A stretch of DNA of 40,105 nucleotides from Streptomyces sp. H27-H5 (GTDB lineage: Bacteria > Actinomycetota > Actinomycetes > Streptomycetales > Streptomycetaceae). Where the stretch lies: positions 1 to 40,105 of the forward strand of contig NZ_JAPNLK010000076.1 in the NCBI RefSeq assembly GCF_026627505.1, in the 5' to 3' direction. The notes under the pieces are model-generated. The model was given only the letters and a program-made list of their open reading frames with translations, was not told where the DNA came from and searched no databases. The position numbers were made by a program, and so were the translations under genes. Shown piece by piece: positions 1 to 8,345 of this stretch. Numbering within the stretch: the first letter of the stretch is position 1; every line of letters begins with the position of its first letter.

Positions 1-2
1 GC

Positions 3-113
3 GCCGGCCTGAGCCTCTACCGCGTCGTCCGCGAGCTGCAGACCCTCCTCGCGACATGGACCGGCGTCTGCCCCACCTGTCACCGCGGCATACCCACACC
101 AGCCCCGACCTGA
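3..113 (+). CDS. C-terminal end of an unidentified protein, cut by the window edge
   Basis: The open frame entering from the left edge gives 36 residues and a TGA stop at 111-113. It is read as coding because nearly every third codon position is G or C. The fragment has a short helix-like stretch (LYRVVRELQTLLATW) followed by a CPTCH motif that could be half of a zinc knuckle. I do not recognise the family. It points toward the convergent gene at 155-910, only 41 bases away. Confidence 0.45.
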   Translation, partial: AGLSLYRVVRELQTLLATWTGVCPTCHRGIPTPAPT

Positions 114-154
114 CCAAGCCCTACTAGACGTTCGCCGGTCGCTGGTGCACAGCA

Positions 155-910
155 CTAGGGCAGCAGGCCCCGGACCGCCGTCCAGGCGTCGACGACCTCC
201 GCGAGGGGGTCGTCGGCCGCCAGGTGGTCGCGGACCAGGGTCGCCCAGGGCACCAGGTTCTTGATCCGCCGCAGGTGCAGGATGCGCTCGCGCGGCAGGT
301 CCCGCCAGTCCCGCGCCTCGGCCGCCGCCCGCGCCGGGGTCAGGTCGATCAGCGCGAGCACGTCCCGGCACAGGGCCGCCGGGTCGCCGCCGCGGCCGGG
401 CCCGAACTCCCGGATCAGGTAGCCCCGTACGGCCGCCGTCTCCGCCCCGCGCGTCAGGTCGTCGGGCCGGCCCGCCCGCAGGATCGCGGCCAGCGCCACC
501 CGCCCCCACCGCATCCGCGCCGCGTCGGGCAGCGCCCGGTCGCGCATGCGGGCGACGGCGATGCCGCGCAGGGTCTCGGGGTGGGGTTCGTCGAGCAGGG
601 GTGGATCGGTGGCCAGCCAGGCCTCCAGCTCGTCCAGCGAATGGCCGTCCGGCGGTACGTACGTCAGCACCTGCCCGCGGCTGAGCAGTGCGACCACCGC
701 CCCTGTGAGGTGGACCCGCGCCACGTGCCCGGCGTCGAAGAAGCCGACGGTCCGCCCGTACCGCTCTATCCGCCGCAGCCCGAGCCGCAGGTCCCCGACG
801 GCGTAGACCTGCCCGGCGCGCGCGACCCCGCCGATGCAGCGGACGACGCACACCCCACCGGTCACGTCGGCCCGCTCGACGGAGTACACCTGCAGTTCGG
901 CGATGGGCAC
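155..910 (-). CDS. Stand-alone EF-Tu domain-2-like protein with a helical C-terminal region
   Basis: This 251-residue protein starts with GTG at 910; a purine-rich stretch upstream is a possible ribosome site. Residues 1-85 resemble the beta-barrel domain 2 of EF-Tu-type GTPases: an opening VERADVTGGVCVV strand, a GQVYAVG turn, then LTGAVVALLSRGQVL, which mirrors the end of that domain in elongation factors. There is no GTPase domain (no P-loop or NKxD), so it cannot act as a translational GTPase alone. The remaining 165 residues look helical, with many Arg, Ala and Leu. It lies downstream of the bkd operon but beyond a strong hairpin (965-1005), so it probably has its own promoter or depends on read-through. 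Function unknown; the domain match is made by eye. Confidence 0.75.
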   Translation of the reverse strand: MPIAELQVYSVERADVTGGVCVVRCIGGVARAGQVYAVGDLRLGLRRIERYGRTVGFFDAGHVARVHLTGAVVALLSRGQVLTYVPPDGHSLDELEAWLATDPPLLDEPHPETLRGIAVARMRDRALPDAARMRWGRVALAAILRAGRPDDLTRGAETAAVRGYLIREFGPGRGGDPAALCRDVLALIDLTPARAAAEARDWRDLPRERILHLRRIKNLVPWATLVRDHLAADDPLAEVVDAWTAVRGLLP

Positions 911-964
911 CCGGCCCCCTTTCCCCGGCGGGAGGCTACCCGGTGGCGGGGCGGGCCCGCGACG

Positions 965-1005
965 GCCGATGGCCGGGTTCCCGCGAGGGGGACCCGGCCA
1001 TCGGC
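965..1005 (-). terminator. Strong hairpin ending the first bkd operon
   Basis: Positions 965-978 are perfectly complementary to 992-1005 (14 bp). The stem extends inward by about four more pairs with one G-T wobble. It begins 22 bases beyond the bkdC stop on the minus strand. There is no U-tract, as is usual in Streptomyces. Termination is inferred from position and stem strength. Confidence 0.7.
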
Positions 1006-1027
1006 GCGTACGACGGTGCTGCGACCG

Positions 1028-2497
1028 CTACGACCAGGTGAGGAGTCGGCGGGGGTGTTCCAGGACCGCCGCGATGTCGGCCAGGAAGCGGGAACCGAGC
1101 TCGCCGTCGATCAGGCGGTGGTCGAACGACAGCGCCAGGGTGGTGACGTGGCGCGGCTTGACCTTGCCCTTGTGGACCCACGGCTGGAGCTTGATCGCGC
1201 CGATGGCGAGGATCGCGGACTCGCCGGGGTTCAGGATGGGCGTGCCGGTGTCGACGCCGAAGACGCCGACGTTGGTGAGGGTGAGCGTGCCGTTCTGCAT
1301 GTCCGCCGGGGACGTCTTGCCGTCCCGGGCGGTGCCGACCAGGGCCGACAGGGCCTCGGACAGTTCGCGCAGCGACTTGCTGTGGGCGTCCTTGATGTTC
1401 GGGACGATCAGCCCGCGCGGGGTGGCCGCCGCGATGCCCAGGTTGACGTAGTGCTTGAGCACGATCTCCTGGGCCGCCTCGTCCCAGGACGCGTTGACGT
1501 CCGGGTTGCGGCGGATCGCGACGAGGACGGCCCTGGCGATCAGGAGCAGCGGGTTGATCCGCAGACCGGCGAGGTCCGGGTCGTCCTTGAGCTCCTGGAC
1601 CAGCTTCATCGTCCGGGTCACGTCGAAGGTGATGAACTCGGTGACGTGCGGCGCGGTGAAGGCGGAGCCGACCATGGCCTGGGCGGTGACCTTGCGGACG
1701 CCCTTGACCGGGATCCGGGTCTCGCGCGCGGCCGGATCGACCGGGGTCCGGACGACCGCCTCGGCCGCCACCGGGGCGGGGGCCTGGGCCTGGACGGCGG
1801 CCGGCGCCGTGACCTGCGCGGTCTGCGGGGCGATCGCCGCGGCGGCCGCCGCGTGGACGTCCTCCCGGGTCACGACCCCGCCGTCACCGGTGGGGATCAC
1901 CAGGGCCAGGTCGATGCCGAGGTCCTTGGCGAGCTTGCGCACCGGCGGCTTCGCCAGCGGACGCTCGGAACCGGCGGGCGCGGCGTGTGCCGAGCCGTTC
2001 TGCGCGGGAACCACGGGAGCCGGTACGACGGCCGGTACGACCGCCGGCGCGACGGCCGAGCCGTTGCGCGCGGCCACGGAGGCGGCCGGAGCGGCGCCCG
2101 CCTCGGCCGCGCCCTTGCGGGGGCGCCGCTTGGTGGAGGCCGTGGACACGCCGTAGCCGACCAGGACCGGCTGACGGACCTCGGCGACGGGCTCCTCGGC
2201 TGCGGCCGGGGCCGCCACGGCCGCCGGGGCGGCGGCCTCGGGGGCCTCCTCCGCCGGACCGGTCCGCACCGAGATGATCACCTGGCCGACGTCGACCGTG
2301 ACGCCTTCCTCGAAGAGCAGGGCGTGGACCACGCCGTCGAACGGGATCGGCAGCTCGACGGCCGCCTTCGCCGTCTCGACCTCGCAGACGACCTGACCGT
2401 CGGCGACGGTGTCGCCCGGCTGGACGTACCACTTGAGGATCTCGGCCTCGGTGAGGCCCTCGCCCACGTCGGGCATCTTGAATTCACGGATGGTCAC
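1028..2497 (-). CDS. bkdC: Branched-chain 2-oxo acid dehydrogenase E2 (dihydrolipoamide acyltransferase), copy 1
   Basis: E2 core of the cytoplasmic branched-chain keto-acid dehydrogenase complex; it transfers the acyl group from lipoamide to CoA. The protein has 489 residues. An N-terminal lipoyl domain carries the lipoylated Lys44 in ETAKAAV. A long Ala/Pro/Val linker follows, then a peripheral subunit-binding domain at about 184-218. The catalytic domain ends with SFDHRLIDG (His460, Asp464). The start is GTG at 2497, with GAGGAG six bases upstream overlapping the bkdB stop, so translation is probably coupled to bkdB. It is the last gene of a bkdABC operon. The other copy, at 20567-21898, has a shorter linker. 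Substrate class rests on family similarity and the E1 partners; a pyruvate complex is less likely because E1 is split into alpha and beta. Confidence 0.93.
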   Translation of the reverse strand: MTIREFKMPDVGEGLTEAEILKWYVQPGDTVADGQVVCEVETAKAAVELPIPFDGVVHALLFEEGVTVDVGQVIISVRTGPAEEAPEAAAPAAVAAPAAAEEPVAEVRQPVLVGYGVSTASTKRRPRKGAAEAGAAPAASVAARNGSAVAPAVVPAVVPAPVVPAQNGSAHAAPAGSERPLAKPPVRKLAKDLGIDLALVIPTGDGGVVTREDVHAAAAAAIAPQTAQVTAPAAVQAQAPAPVAAEAVVRTPVDPAARETRIPVKGVRKVTAQAMVGSAFTAPHVTEFITFDVTRTMKLVQELKDDPDLAGLRINPLLLIARAVLVAIRRNPDVNASWDEAAQEIVLKHYVNLGIAAATPRGLIVPNIKDAHSKSLRELSEALSALVGTARDGKTSPADMQNGTLTLTNVGVFGVDTGTPILNPGESAILAIGAIKLQPWVHKGKVKPRHVTTLALSFDHRLIDGELGSRFLADIAAVLEHPRRLLTWS

Positions 2498-2507
2498 AGG
2501 GCTCTCC

Positions 2508-3488
2508 TCAGTACGCCAGCGAGCGGTCGACGGCGTCGAGCACCCTGTCCAGGCCCGGCAGGTACTCGTCCTCCAGGCGGGCCGGCGGGTACGGCGCGTG
2601 GAATCCGCCCACGCGCAGCACCGGCGCCTCCAGGTGGTAGAAGCACCGCTCCGTGATGCGGGCGGCGATCTCCGAGCCCACGCCGAGGAACACCGGCGCC
2701 TCGTGGACGACCACGAGCCGGCGGGTCCGCTCCACCGAGGCCTGCAGTCCGTCGAAGTCGATCGGGGACATCGAGCGCAGGTCCACGACCTCGACCGACT
2801 TGCCCTCCTCGGCCGCGGCGGCCGCCGCCTCCAGGCAGACCTTCACCATGGGGCCGTAGGCCGCCAGGGTGATGTCCGTGCCCTCGCGCGCCACCCGGGA
2901 CCCGTGCAGGGCGTCCGGGATGGCCTCGACGTCCACCTCGCCCTTGTCCCAGTAGCGCCGCTTCGGCTCGAAGAAGATCACCGGGTCGTCGCTGAGGATG
3001 GCCTGCTGGAGCATCCAGTAGGCGTCGCTCGCGTTCGAGGGCGAGACCACCTTCAGGCCGGGGACGTGCGCGAACAGCGTCTCCGGGGACTCGCTGTGGT
3101 GCTCGACCGCGCCGATGCCGCCCGCGTACGGGATGCGGATGACGACCGGCATCTTGATCTTGCCGAGCGACCGCGCGTGCATCTTCGCGAGCTGCGTGAC
3201 GATCTGGTCGTACGCCGGGAAGACGAACCCGTCGAACTGGATCTCGACGACCGGCCGGTAGCCGCGCAGGGCCAGGCCGATCGCGGTGCCGACGATGCCC
3301 GACTCGGCGAGCGGGGTGTCGATGACCCGCTCCTCGCCGAAGTCCTTCTGGAGACCGTCGGTGATGCGGAAGACGCCGCCGAGCTTGCCGACGTCCTCAC
3401 CCATGATCAGGACCTTGGGGTCCGTCTCCAGGGCCTTGCGCAGCGAATCGTTGAGCGCCTTCGCGATGGTCAGCTTCTGAACGGCCAT
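2508..3488 (-). CDS. bkdB: Branched-chain 2-oxo acid dehydrogenase E1 beta subunit, copy 1
   Basis: This 326-residue E1 beta subunit pairs with E1 alpha to decarboxylate the keto acids from Val, Leu and Ile using thiamine diphosphate. Family signatures include GEDVGKLGGVFRITDGL near the start, DTPLAESGIVGTAIGLAL, the conserved EIQFDGFVFPA and VRIPYAGG-type stretch, and VVDLRSMSPID in the C-terminal transketolase-like domain. I chose ATG at 3488 because GGGGAG lies nine bases upstream. A GTG at 3497 overlaps the bkdA stop but has no spacing to a ribosome site. The gene begins a few bases after bkdA ends and is followed within 10 bases by bkdC, so the three form one transcript. Confidence 0.94.
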   Translation of the reverse strand: MAVQKLTIAKALNDSLRKALETDPKVLIMGEDVGKLGGVFRITDGLQKDFGEERVIDTPLAESGIVGTAIGLALRGYRPVVEIQFDGFVFPAYDQIVTQLAKMHARSLGKIKMPVVIRIPYAGGIGAVEHHSESPETLFAHVPGLKVVSPSNASDAYWMLQQAILSDDPVIFFEPKRRYWDKGEVDVEAIPDALHGSRVAREGTDITLAAYGPMVKVCLEAAAAAAEEGKSVEVVDLRSMSPIDFDGLQASVERTRRLVVVHEAPVFLGVGSEIAARITERCFYHLEAPVLRVGGFHAPYPPARLEDEYLPGLDRVLDAVDRSLAY

Positions 3489-3493
3489 GGCGG

Positions 3494-4702
3494 TCACTCC
3501 CCACCTTCGAAGGACGCGAGGTACGCGGCGAACTGGGCGCGCTCCTCGTCGACGAGCGCGTGCCCGTCCGCGTAGACGTTCTCGAAGATCGCCATCGTGT
3601 CCGGGTCGGGCATGGCGCGCACGACCTCGCGCACCCGCTTGCCCAGGGTCTCGCTCTCGACTTCCAGCTGCTCGAAGAACGCCTCGTCGGCGCCGCCCGT
3701 CGCGAGGAGGTGGGCCTTCAGACGCAGGATCGGGTCCTTCGCCTCCCAGGCCGCGGTCTCCTCGTCGCGCCGGTACTTCGTCGGGTCGTCGGAGGTGGTG
3801 TGCGCGCCCATGCGGTAGGTGAACGCCTCGACGAGGGTCGGGCCCTCTCCGCGACGGGCCCGCTCCAGCGCCCACCGGGTGACCGCGAGGCAGGCCAGGA
3901 CGTCGTTGCCGTCCACCCGGACGCCCGGGAAGCCGAAGCCCTGGGCGCGCTGGTAGAGCGGTACGCGCATCTGGCGCTCGGTCGGCTCGGAGATCGCCCA
4001 CTGGTTGTTCTGGCAGAAGAACACCACGGGGGAGTTGTAGACGGCCGAGAAGGTGAACGCCTCGGCCACGTCGCCCTGGCTGGACGCGCCGTCGCCGAAG
4101 TAGGCGATGACGGCCGAGTCGGCGCCGTCCTTGGCCACACCCATGGCGTAACCGGTCGCGTGCAGGGTCTGCGAGCCGATGACGATCGTGTACAGGTGGA
4201 AGTTGTTGATCTTCGGGTCCCAGCCGCCGTGGTTCACACCGCGGAACATGCCGAGCAGGTTGGTCGGGTCGACCCCACGACACCAGGCCACACCGTGTTC
4301 ACGGTAGGTCGGGAAGACGTAGTCGTCGTCGCGCAGCGCGCGCCCGGAACCGATCTGCGCGGCCTCCTGGCCGAGCAGCGAGGCCCACAGGCCCAGCTCG
4401 CCCTGACGCTGCAGGGCGGTCGCCTCGCCGTCGAAACGGCGCGTGAGGACCATGTCGCGGTACAGGTCGCGCAGGTCGTCGGTGGTGATGTCGGCGACGA
4501 AAGGAGCGAACTCGGCGATGTCGGGGTTGTCCGCGACCTCGACCCGTTCTCCCTCGGGCGTCAGCAGTTGTACGAGCTGAGGCTCGGCGTCGTGCGGCTG
4601 TGCGGTGGCAGCGGCGGTCTTGCGGGCGCCGGCTGCGCCTGCCGCCCGCTTGGTGCCACTGCTGCGTCGCGGCTTGCGCGCGGCAGTGCTCTCCACGGTC
4701 AC
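3494..4702 (-). CDS. bkdA: Branched-chain 2-oxo acid dehydrogenase E1 alpha subunit, copy 1
   Basis: First gene of the operon, 402 residues. It holds the thiamine diphosphate motif: GDG at 203-205, ending in QNN (Asn 232-233), about the usual 28 residues apart. TYREHGVAW and MGAHTTSDD segments are typical of E1 alpha. The first 45 residues are a basic Ala/Lys/Arg/Thr extension (KPRRSSGTKRAAGAAGARKT) absent from the second copy; E1 alpha proteins are often shorter, so this tail may be specific to this paralogue. The start is GTG at 4702 with GGAGGA six bases upstream. The upstream 480 bases contain the palindrome at 4899-4912, a candidate control site. Confidence 0.94.
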   Translation of the reverse strand: MTVESTAARKPRRSSGTKRAAGAAGARKTAAATAQPHDAEPQLVQLLTPEGERVEVADNPDIAEFAPFVADITTDDLRDLYRDMVLTRRFDGEATALQRQGELGLWASLLGQEAAQIGSGRALRDDDYVFPTYREHGVAWCRGVDPTNLLGMFRGVNHGGWDPKINNFHLYTIVIGSQTLHATGYAMGVAKDGADSAVIAYFGDGASSQGDVAEAFTFSAVYNSPVVFFCQNNQWAISEPTERQMRVPLYQRAQGFGFPGVRVDGNDVLACLAVTRWALERARRGEGPTLVEAFTYRMGAHTTSDDPTKYRRDEETAAWEAKDPILRLKAHLLATGGADEAFFEQLEVESETLGKRVREVVRAMPDPDTMAIFENVYADGHALVDEERAQFAAYLASFEGGE

Positions 4703-5182
4703 GTGTGCTCCTCCGTCGGTCCGGCACCCGGGTTCTCCGGGGTCCAGTGCGGCTCACCTGTATCTGTACCCGCGCACGGGGTGGGTGCGCGGAACGTACG
4801 GGATTCAGGCGTGACAGGTGCCCCGGCGAGTGCCCTGCGCAATGCACGTTACCCAGTGCCCCGCATAACTGCGAAACCCCGTTTGACCTGCGATTTTGCT
4901 TGGATATCCAAGTAAATCGGCGACTTCGGGAACAACCACTGGTCACAGCCTTGCAGGGGGCCGGAACAACGGCACGTTATCCCGGGTAACTCCGGCAGGG
5001 AAGGGGTTCAAGGGTGATCACTGATGGAGGAACGCCGCGGCCCCCGGACGGGCGGACCCGGTCGTGAACCCTCCACACCGGCAATCGCACACAAAGACGA
5101 ACGCCGGGAAGGGCGGGAAGAGGCGAACGGCTTCACCGGACGAAAACGGCGAGTATGTGAACGAGTGTGTGAAGATGAGTTT
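4703..5182. promoter_or_regulatory. Divergent intergenic region between bkdA (copy 1) and the response regulator
   Basis: About 480 bases without a convincing gene, markedly richer in A and T around 4860-4990 than the flanks. It holds the perfect palindrome at 4899-4912 and a second dyad at 4976-4990 (GTTA and TAAC arms around CCCGGG). A TTGACC hexamer at 4883-4888 could be a plus-strand -35 box, but I see no convincing -10 at the right distance. The stretch 5024-5182 is open in the response regulator frame but has poor coding character and is treated as leader. Confidence 0.5.
4899..4912. promoter_or_regulatory. Perfect 14-bp palindrome CTTGGATATCCAAG, candidate operator
   Basis: The sequence CTTGGATATCCAAG equals its own reverse complement and lies in an AT-rich patch about 190 bases upstream of the bkdA start and 270 upstream of the response regulator. 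A dimeric regulator is the natural reader; candidates are the Lrp/AsnC protein at 24220-24819 or the adjacent response regulator. I found no second exact copy in the window. Assignment to a regulator is inference. Confidence 0.5.
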
Positions 5183-5845
5183 GTGCGCGAAGACGGAAAA
5201 ATCAAGGTATTTCTCCTGGACGACCACGAGGTGGTACGTCGGGGCGTCCATGAACTCTTGTCGGTCGAAGACGACATCGAGATCGTCGGGGAAGCCGGTA
5301 CGGCCGCCGACGCACTCGTCCGGATTCCCGCCACCCGTCCCGACGTGGCGGTCCTCGACGTCCGCCTCCCGGACGGCAGCGGCGTGGAGGTCTGCCGCGA
5401 GGTGCGCTCCCGGAACGAGGACATCAAGTGCCTGATGCTGACCTCGTTCGCCGACGACGAGGCACTGTTCGACGCGATCATGGCGGGCGCCTCCGGCTAC
5501 GTCCTCAAGGCGATCCGCGGGAATGAGCTGCTCAGCGCCGTCCGCGACGTCGCGGCCGGCAAGTCCCTGCTGGACCCGGTGGCGACCGCCCGGGTGCTGG
5601 AGCGCCTGCGCGACGGCAAGAACGGCAAGGGCGACGACCGGCTCTCCAACCTCACCGAGCAGGAGCGCAAGATCCTCGACCTGATCGGCGAGGGTCTGAC
5701 CAACCGCGTCATCGGCGAGCGCCTGCACCTGGCGGAGAAGACGATCAAGAACTACGTCTCCAGCCTGCTGTCGAAGCTCGGCATGGAGCGCCGCTCCCAG
5801 GCCGCCGCCTACGTGGCCCGCCTCCAGGCCGAAAAGCGCGCCTAG
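5183..5845 (+). CDS. Orphan NarL/FixJ (DevR-like) response regulator
   Basis: A 220-residue two-component response regulator that should bind DNA when phosphorylated. The receiver domain (1-115) has the acidic pair Asp13-Asp14, the phospho-acceptor Asp59 in VLDV, Thr87 and Lys109. The LuxR-type helix-turn-helix (about 150-212) contains LTEQERKILDLIGEGLTN and AEKTIKNYVSSLLSKLGM. The overall sequence is close to DevR/DosR-type proteins. I chose GTG at 5183, with GATGAG about five bases upstream; GTG at 5165 in the same frame is an alternative. No histidine kinase is adjacent, so its partner is elsewhere. The next gene codes for a flavin-nucleotide-binding protein, a type often seen in DevR regulons. 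Confidence 0.9.
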   Translation: MREDGKIKVFLLDDHEVVRRGVHELLSVEDDIEIVGEAGTAADALVRIPATRPDVAVLDVRLPDGSGVEVCREVRSRNEDIKCLMLTSFADDEALFDAIMAGASGYVLKAIRGNELLSAVRDVAAGKSLLDPVATARVLERLRDGKNGKGDDRLSNLTEQERKILDLIGEGLTNRVIGERLHLAEKTIKNYVSSLLSKLGMERRSQAAAYVARLQAEKRA

Positions 5846-5943
5846 TCCGGCCGAAAAGGGGTGACAGCCCCGTCGATTCGGGACCAACGTCCCTGATCAA
5901 CGGGGCGGGATCCCCTTTCCCGACCGGGGGTAGGAGGCGGAGA

Positions 5944-6375
5944 GTGGAGTGCATGTCCCCTGAGGAACTCCACGCCATCGAACTGCTGCGCCGGGTGCCG
6001 TACGGCCGAGTGGCCACCAGCATGCGCGCGCTGCCCTTCCTCGCGCTCGCCCGCCACATCGTGGTGGACGGCAGGGTCGTGCTGAGAATGCACGCCGGGT
6101 TCGGCCACCACCAGGCGTGCAACGGCAGCGTGGTCTCCTACGGCGCGGACAACTTCAATTCCGGGGACCGGCGCCTGTGGTCGGTTCAGTTCACCGGCAC
6201 CGCGGAACTCGTCGAACCGACCAACGCGGAACTGGAACTCTTCGGTCCGGGTCCGCATTTCGTCGACGGCGCCCTTTTCGACCCGGTCTACATGCGCATC
6301 GAACCGCAACTCGTCACCGTGCACACCCTGGCCGGGAGCCACGCGCGCGACCGGGAGTACCAGCACGCGCTCTGA
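5944..6375 (+). CDS. Pyridoxamine 5'-phosphate oxidase-like flavin-nucleotide-binding protein
   Basis: A 143-residue protein of the split-barrel FMN-binding fold. MSPEELHAIELLRRVPYGRVATS and ALARHIVVDGRVVLRMHAG resemble the small actinobacterial nucleotide-binding proteins of the pyridoxamine-phosphate-oxidase superfamily, with a mid-protein SVQFTGTAELVEP strand. GTG at 5944 is taken because GGAGG stands six bases upstream; ATG at 5953 is possible. It may bind FMN or F420; substrate unknown. It lies 98 bases after the response regulator on the same strand and is followed by a bidirectional terminator. The neighbour suggests a role in hypoxia or redox response, which is inference. Confidence 0.78.
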   Translation: MECMSPEELHAIELLRRVPYGRVATSMRALPFLALARHIVVDGRVVLRMHAGFGHHQACNGSVVSYGADNFNSGDRRLWSVQFTGTAELVEPTNAELELFGPGPHFVDGALFDPVYMRIEPQLVTVHTLAGSHARDREYQHAL

Positions 6376-6401
6376 ACGGACGGCGCGCGCCGCGGACGAG
6401 G

Positions 6402-6449
6402 GTACGGGAAGGGCCCGTCGGAATCGCTTCCGACGGGCCCTTCCCGTAC
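6402..6449. terminator. Bidirectional terminator, perfect 22-bp stem
   Basis: Positions 6402-6423 are perfectly complementary to 6428-6449 around the four-base loop TCGC. It lies between two convergent gene ends (6375 plus, 6474 minus) and can serve both. Confidence 0.88.
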
Positions 6450-6473
6450 ATGACGGATCTCGCGGCCTGGCCT

Positions 6474-8117
6474 TTACTGCCCGGCGCCCTCGCCACCCTC
6501 GTCCCCACCGGCGCCTCCCGGGCCTCCGGTCTCGGGCGGCGGTTCCGTCACCGGCTTCGTCGGGGTCGACGGCTTGGACGGCGACGGCTCGTTGCTCTCC
6601 GACGGCTTCGTCGAGTGCGACGGCGACGACGAGGGCGAGTTCGACGGCGGGGTGTAGCTCGGAGAGGTCCTGCCGCGGCTCGGCGAGGGCTTGTACGTCT
6701 CCTCGTCCTCGCTGTCGTCCGTGCGCGGGGAGTCCGGGGACTGCGCCGAGGGGGAGTCCGCCGGCGTCTCCGCGGAGCTGGCCGGGGTCTTCGGCGAACT
6801 CTGCGAGGTGCCGGGGGACTTCTTCTCGTTGCCCGAACCGCCGCCGCCCACGGTCTTCACCGCGTACGCGACGCCACCGGCGATGGCCAGCACCGCGAGC
6901 AGCGCGAAGACCACCATCTTCCAGCGGCCTCCGCCGGCGCCCTGGCCGCCGTTACCGCCCTGGCCGCCGTGACCGTTGCCGTTCCTGCCGTTGCCGTATC
7001 CGCCGCCGCCCGGGAAGGCCGACCCGTCGTCGGGGTTGAGCGGGGGCACCATCGGCTGCTGGAACTGCGAGGTCGTGGAGTGCTGGGGGTACTGCTGCCC
7101 GCCCGGCCCGCCCTGCGGCATCGCCGTGGTGGGGTTCGACCCGGGCTGGCCGTGCGGCAGCGCCATGGTGACGGGGCCGGTGTTCCAGGTGCCGGTGTTC
7201 GGCCCCTGGTCGTGGAGCATCTGGAGCGCGTACTGGACGAGCCCGCGCATCTCCTCGGCCGACTGGAAGCGGTCGTCCGGGTCCTTGGCCAGCGAGCGCA
7301 TGACCAGGCCGTCGAGCTCCTGCGGGATGTGGTGACCCTCCGGCAGCTGCGACGGCGGGATCGGCGCGTCCTGGACGTGCTGGTAGACCACCGACAGCGG
7401 CGTCTCGCCCGTGAAGGGGGGCCGCAGCGCGAGGAGTTCGTACAGCAGGCAACCGGTGGCGTACAGGTCGCTTCGGTGGTCTACGGCCTTGCCGAGGGCC
7501 TGTTCGGGCGACAGGTACTGCGGGGTGCCCATGACCATGCCGGTCTGGGTCATCGTCGACTGCACGCCGTGCAGGGCGCGGGCGATGCCGAAGTCCATCA
7601 CCTTGACCGCGCCGGTGTCGGTGATGATCACGTTGGCCGGCTTGATGTCGCGGTGCACGATGCCGTGCTGGTGCGAGTAGGCCAGGGCCTCCAGCACACC
7701 CGCGACGATGATGAGCGCCTGATCGGGGCCCGGGGCCTCGGCGCTGATCAGCAGTTCGCGGATGGTGCGGCCCTCGACCAGCTCCATCACGATGTAGGGA
7801 ACGACGTTCGGGCCGATCCGGTCCTCGCCCGAGTCGTACACGGCGACGACCGCGTGGTGGTTCAGCCCGGCGACCGACTGTGCCTCGCGCGTGAAGCGGG
7901 CCTTGGAGACGGGGTCCTCGGCGAGGTCGGCGCGCAGCAGCTTCACGGCGACGGTGCGGCCCAGCCGGACGTCCTCGGCGGCGAACACCTCCGCCATGCC
8001 ACCGCGGCCCAGGCGGTGGGTCAGCCGGTATCGGCCTTCGCCCACCAGGCCGCCTGCGCCCCAATGCTCAGGATCCTCGGCCATCCCGGCGCCGTTTCCC
8101 TCGGGTTCGGGTGCCAT
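6474..8117 (-). CDS. Membrane Ser/Thr protein kinase, Hanks type, without PASTA domain
   Basis: A 547-residue eukaryotic-type kinase. The kinase domain spans about 28-290: glycine loop LGRGGMAEV (36-44), ATP-binding Lys59, catalytic HRD at 155-157, DFG at 175-177, and activation segment QTGMVMGTPQYLSPEQ. A Gly/Pro/Gln/Asn-rich juxtamembrane linker (about 305-397) leads to one membrane segment at 401-420. The outer 125 residues are Ser/Pro/Thr/Glu-rich with no PASTA repeat, so the sensor part is disordered or wall-associated. ATG at 8117 has GAGGA only three bases upstream; ATG at residue 12 is an alternative start. It is divergent from a similar kinase starting at 8346. Targets are unknown. 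Confidence 0.92.
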   Translation of the reverse strand: MAPEPEGNGAGMAEDPEHWGAGGLVGEGRYRLTHRLGRGGMAEVFAAEDVRLGRTVAVKLLRADLAEDPVSKARFTREAQSVAGLNHHAVVAVYDSGEDRIGPNVVPYIVMELVEGRTIRELLISAEAPGPDQALIIVAGVLEALAYSHQHGIVHRDIKPANVIITDTGAVKVMDFGIARALHGVQSTMTQTGMVMGTPQYLSPEQALGKAVDHRSDLYATGCLLYELLALRPPFTGETPLSVVYQHVQDAPIPPSQLPEGHHIPQELDGLVMRSLAKDPDDRFQSAEEMRGLVQYALQMLHDQGPNTGTWNTGPVTMALPHGQPGSNPTTAMPQGGPGGQQYPQHSTTSQFQQPMVPPLNPDDGSAFPGGGGYGNGRNGNGHGGQGGNGGQGAGGGRWKMVVFALLAVLAIAGGVAYAVKTVGGGGSGNEKKSPGTSQSSPKTPASSAETPADSPSAQSPDSPRTDDSEDEETYKPSPSRGRTSPSYTPPSNSPSSSPSHSTKPSESNEPSPSKPSTPTKPVTEPPPETGGPGGAGGDEGGEGAGQ

Positions 8118-8258
8118 CAGTCCTCGCCGTCGTCTCTCTCGGGCCGCAACTCAGCGGTGTCCTCTTGGGGTGCTGCGACGAACGCTACAGCCTCGGAACC
8201 GTTCACCGTTCGGACAATGGCTCGCGGTGGCCTTGTGGTCACGGAACGGGCACCTGGC

Positions 8259-8286
8259 TTGACGTGTGCTTGCCCTCCGGCAGACT
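8259..8286 (+). promoter_or_regulatory. Probable promoter of the PASTA-like kinase gene
   Basis: TTGACG at 8259-8264 and CAGACT at 8281-8286 are separated by 16 bases. They resemble the housekeeping sigma consensus (TTGACr, TAGrrT). The predicted start is about 50 bases before the ATG at 8346. Confidence 0.55.
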
Positions 8287-8345
8287 GGCTGCCACATGCG
8301 CTCTGCCAGACGCGTCAGGACACCGCCCGAGGGGAAGCAACAGTC

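Noticed and set aside
224..2656. Long plus-strand open frame of 810 codons
   Set aside because: Antisense to the EF-Tu-like gene and bkdC; composition is Arg/Gly/Asp-rich with no family signature.
6117..8345. Upstream extension of the PASTA-like kinase frame
   Set aside because: The frame stays open by GC bias, but it crosses a terminator and is antisense to the other kinase; the kinase starts at 8346.
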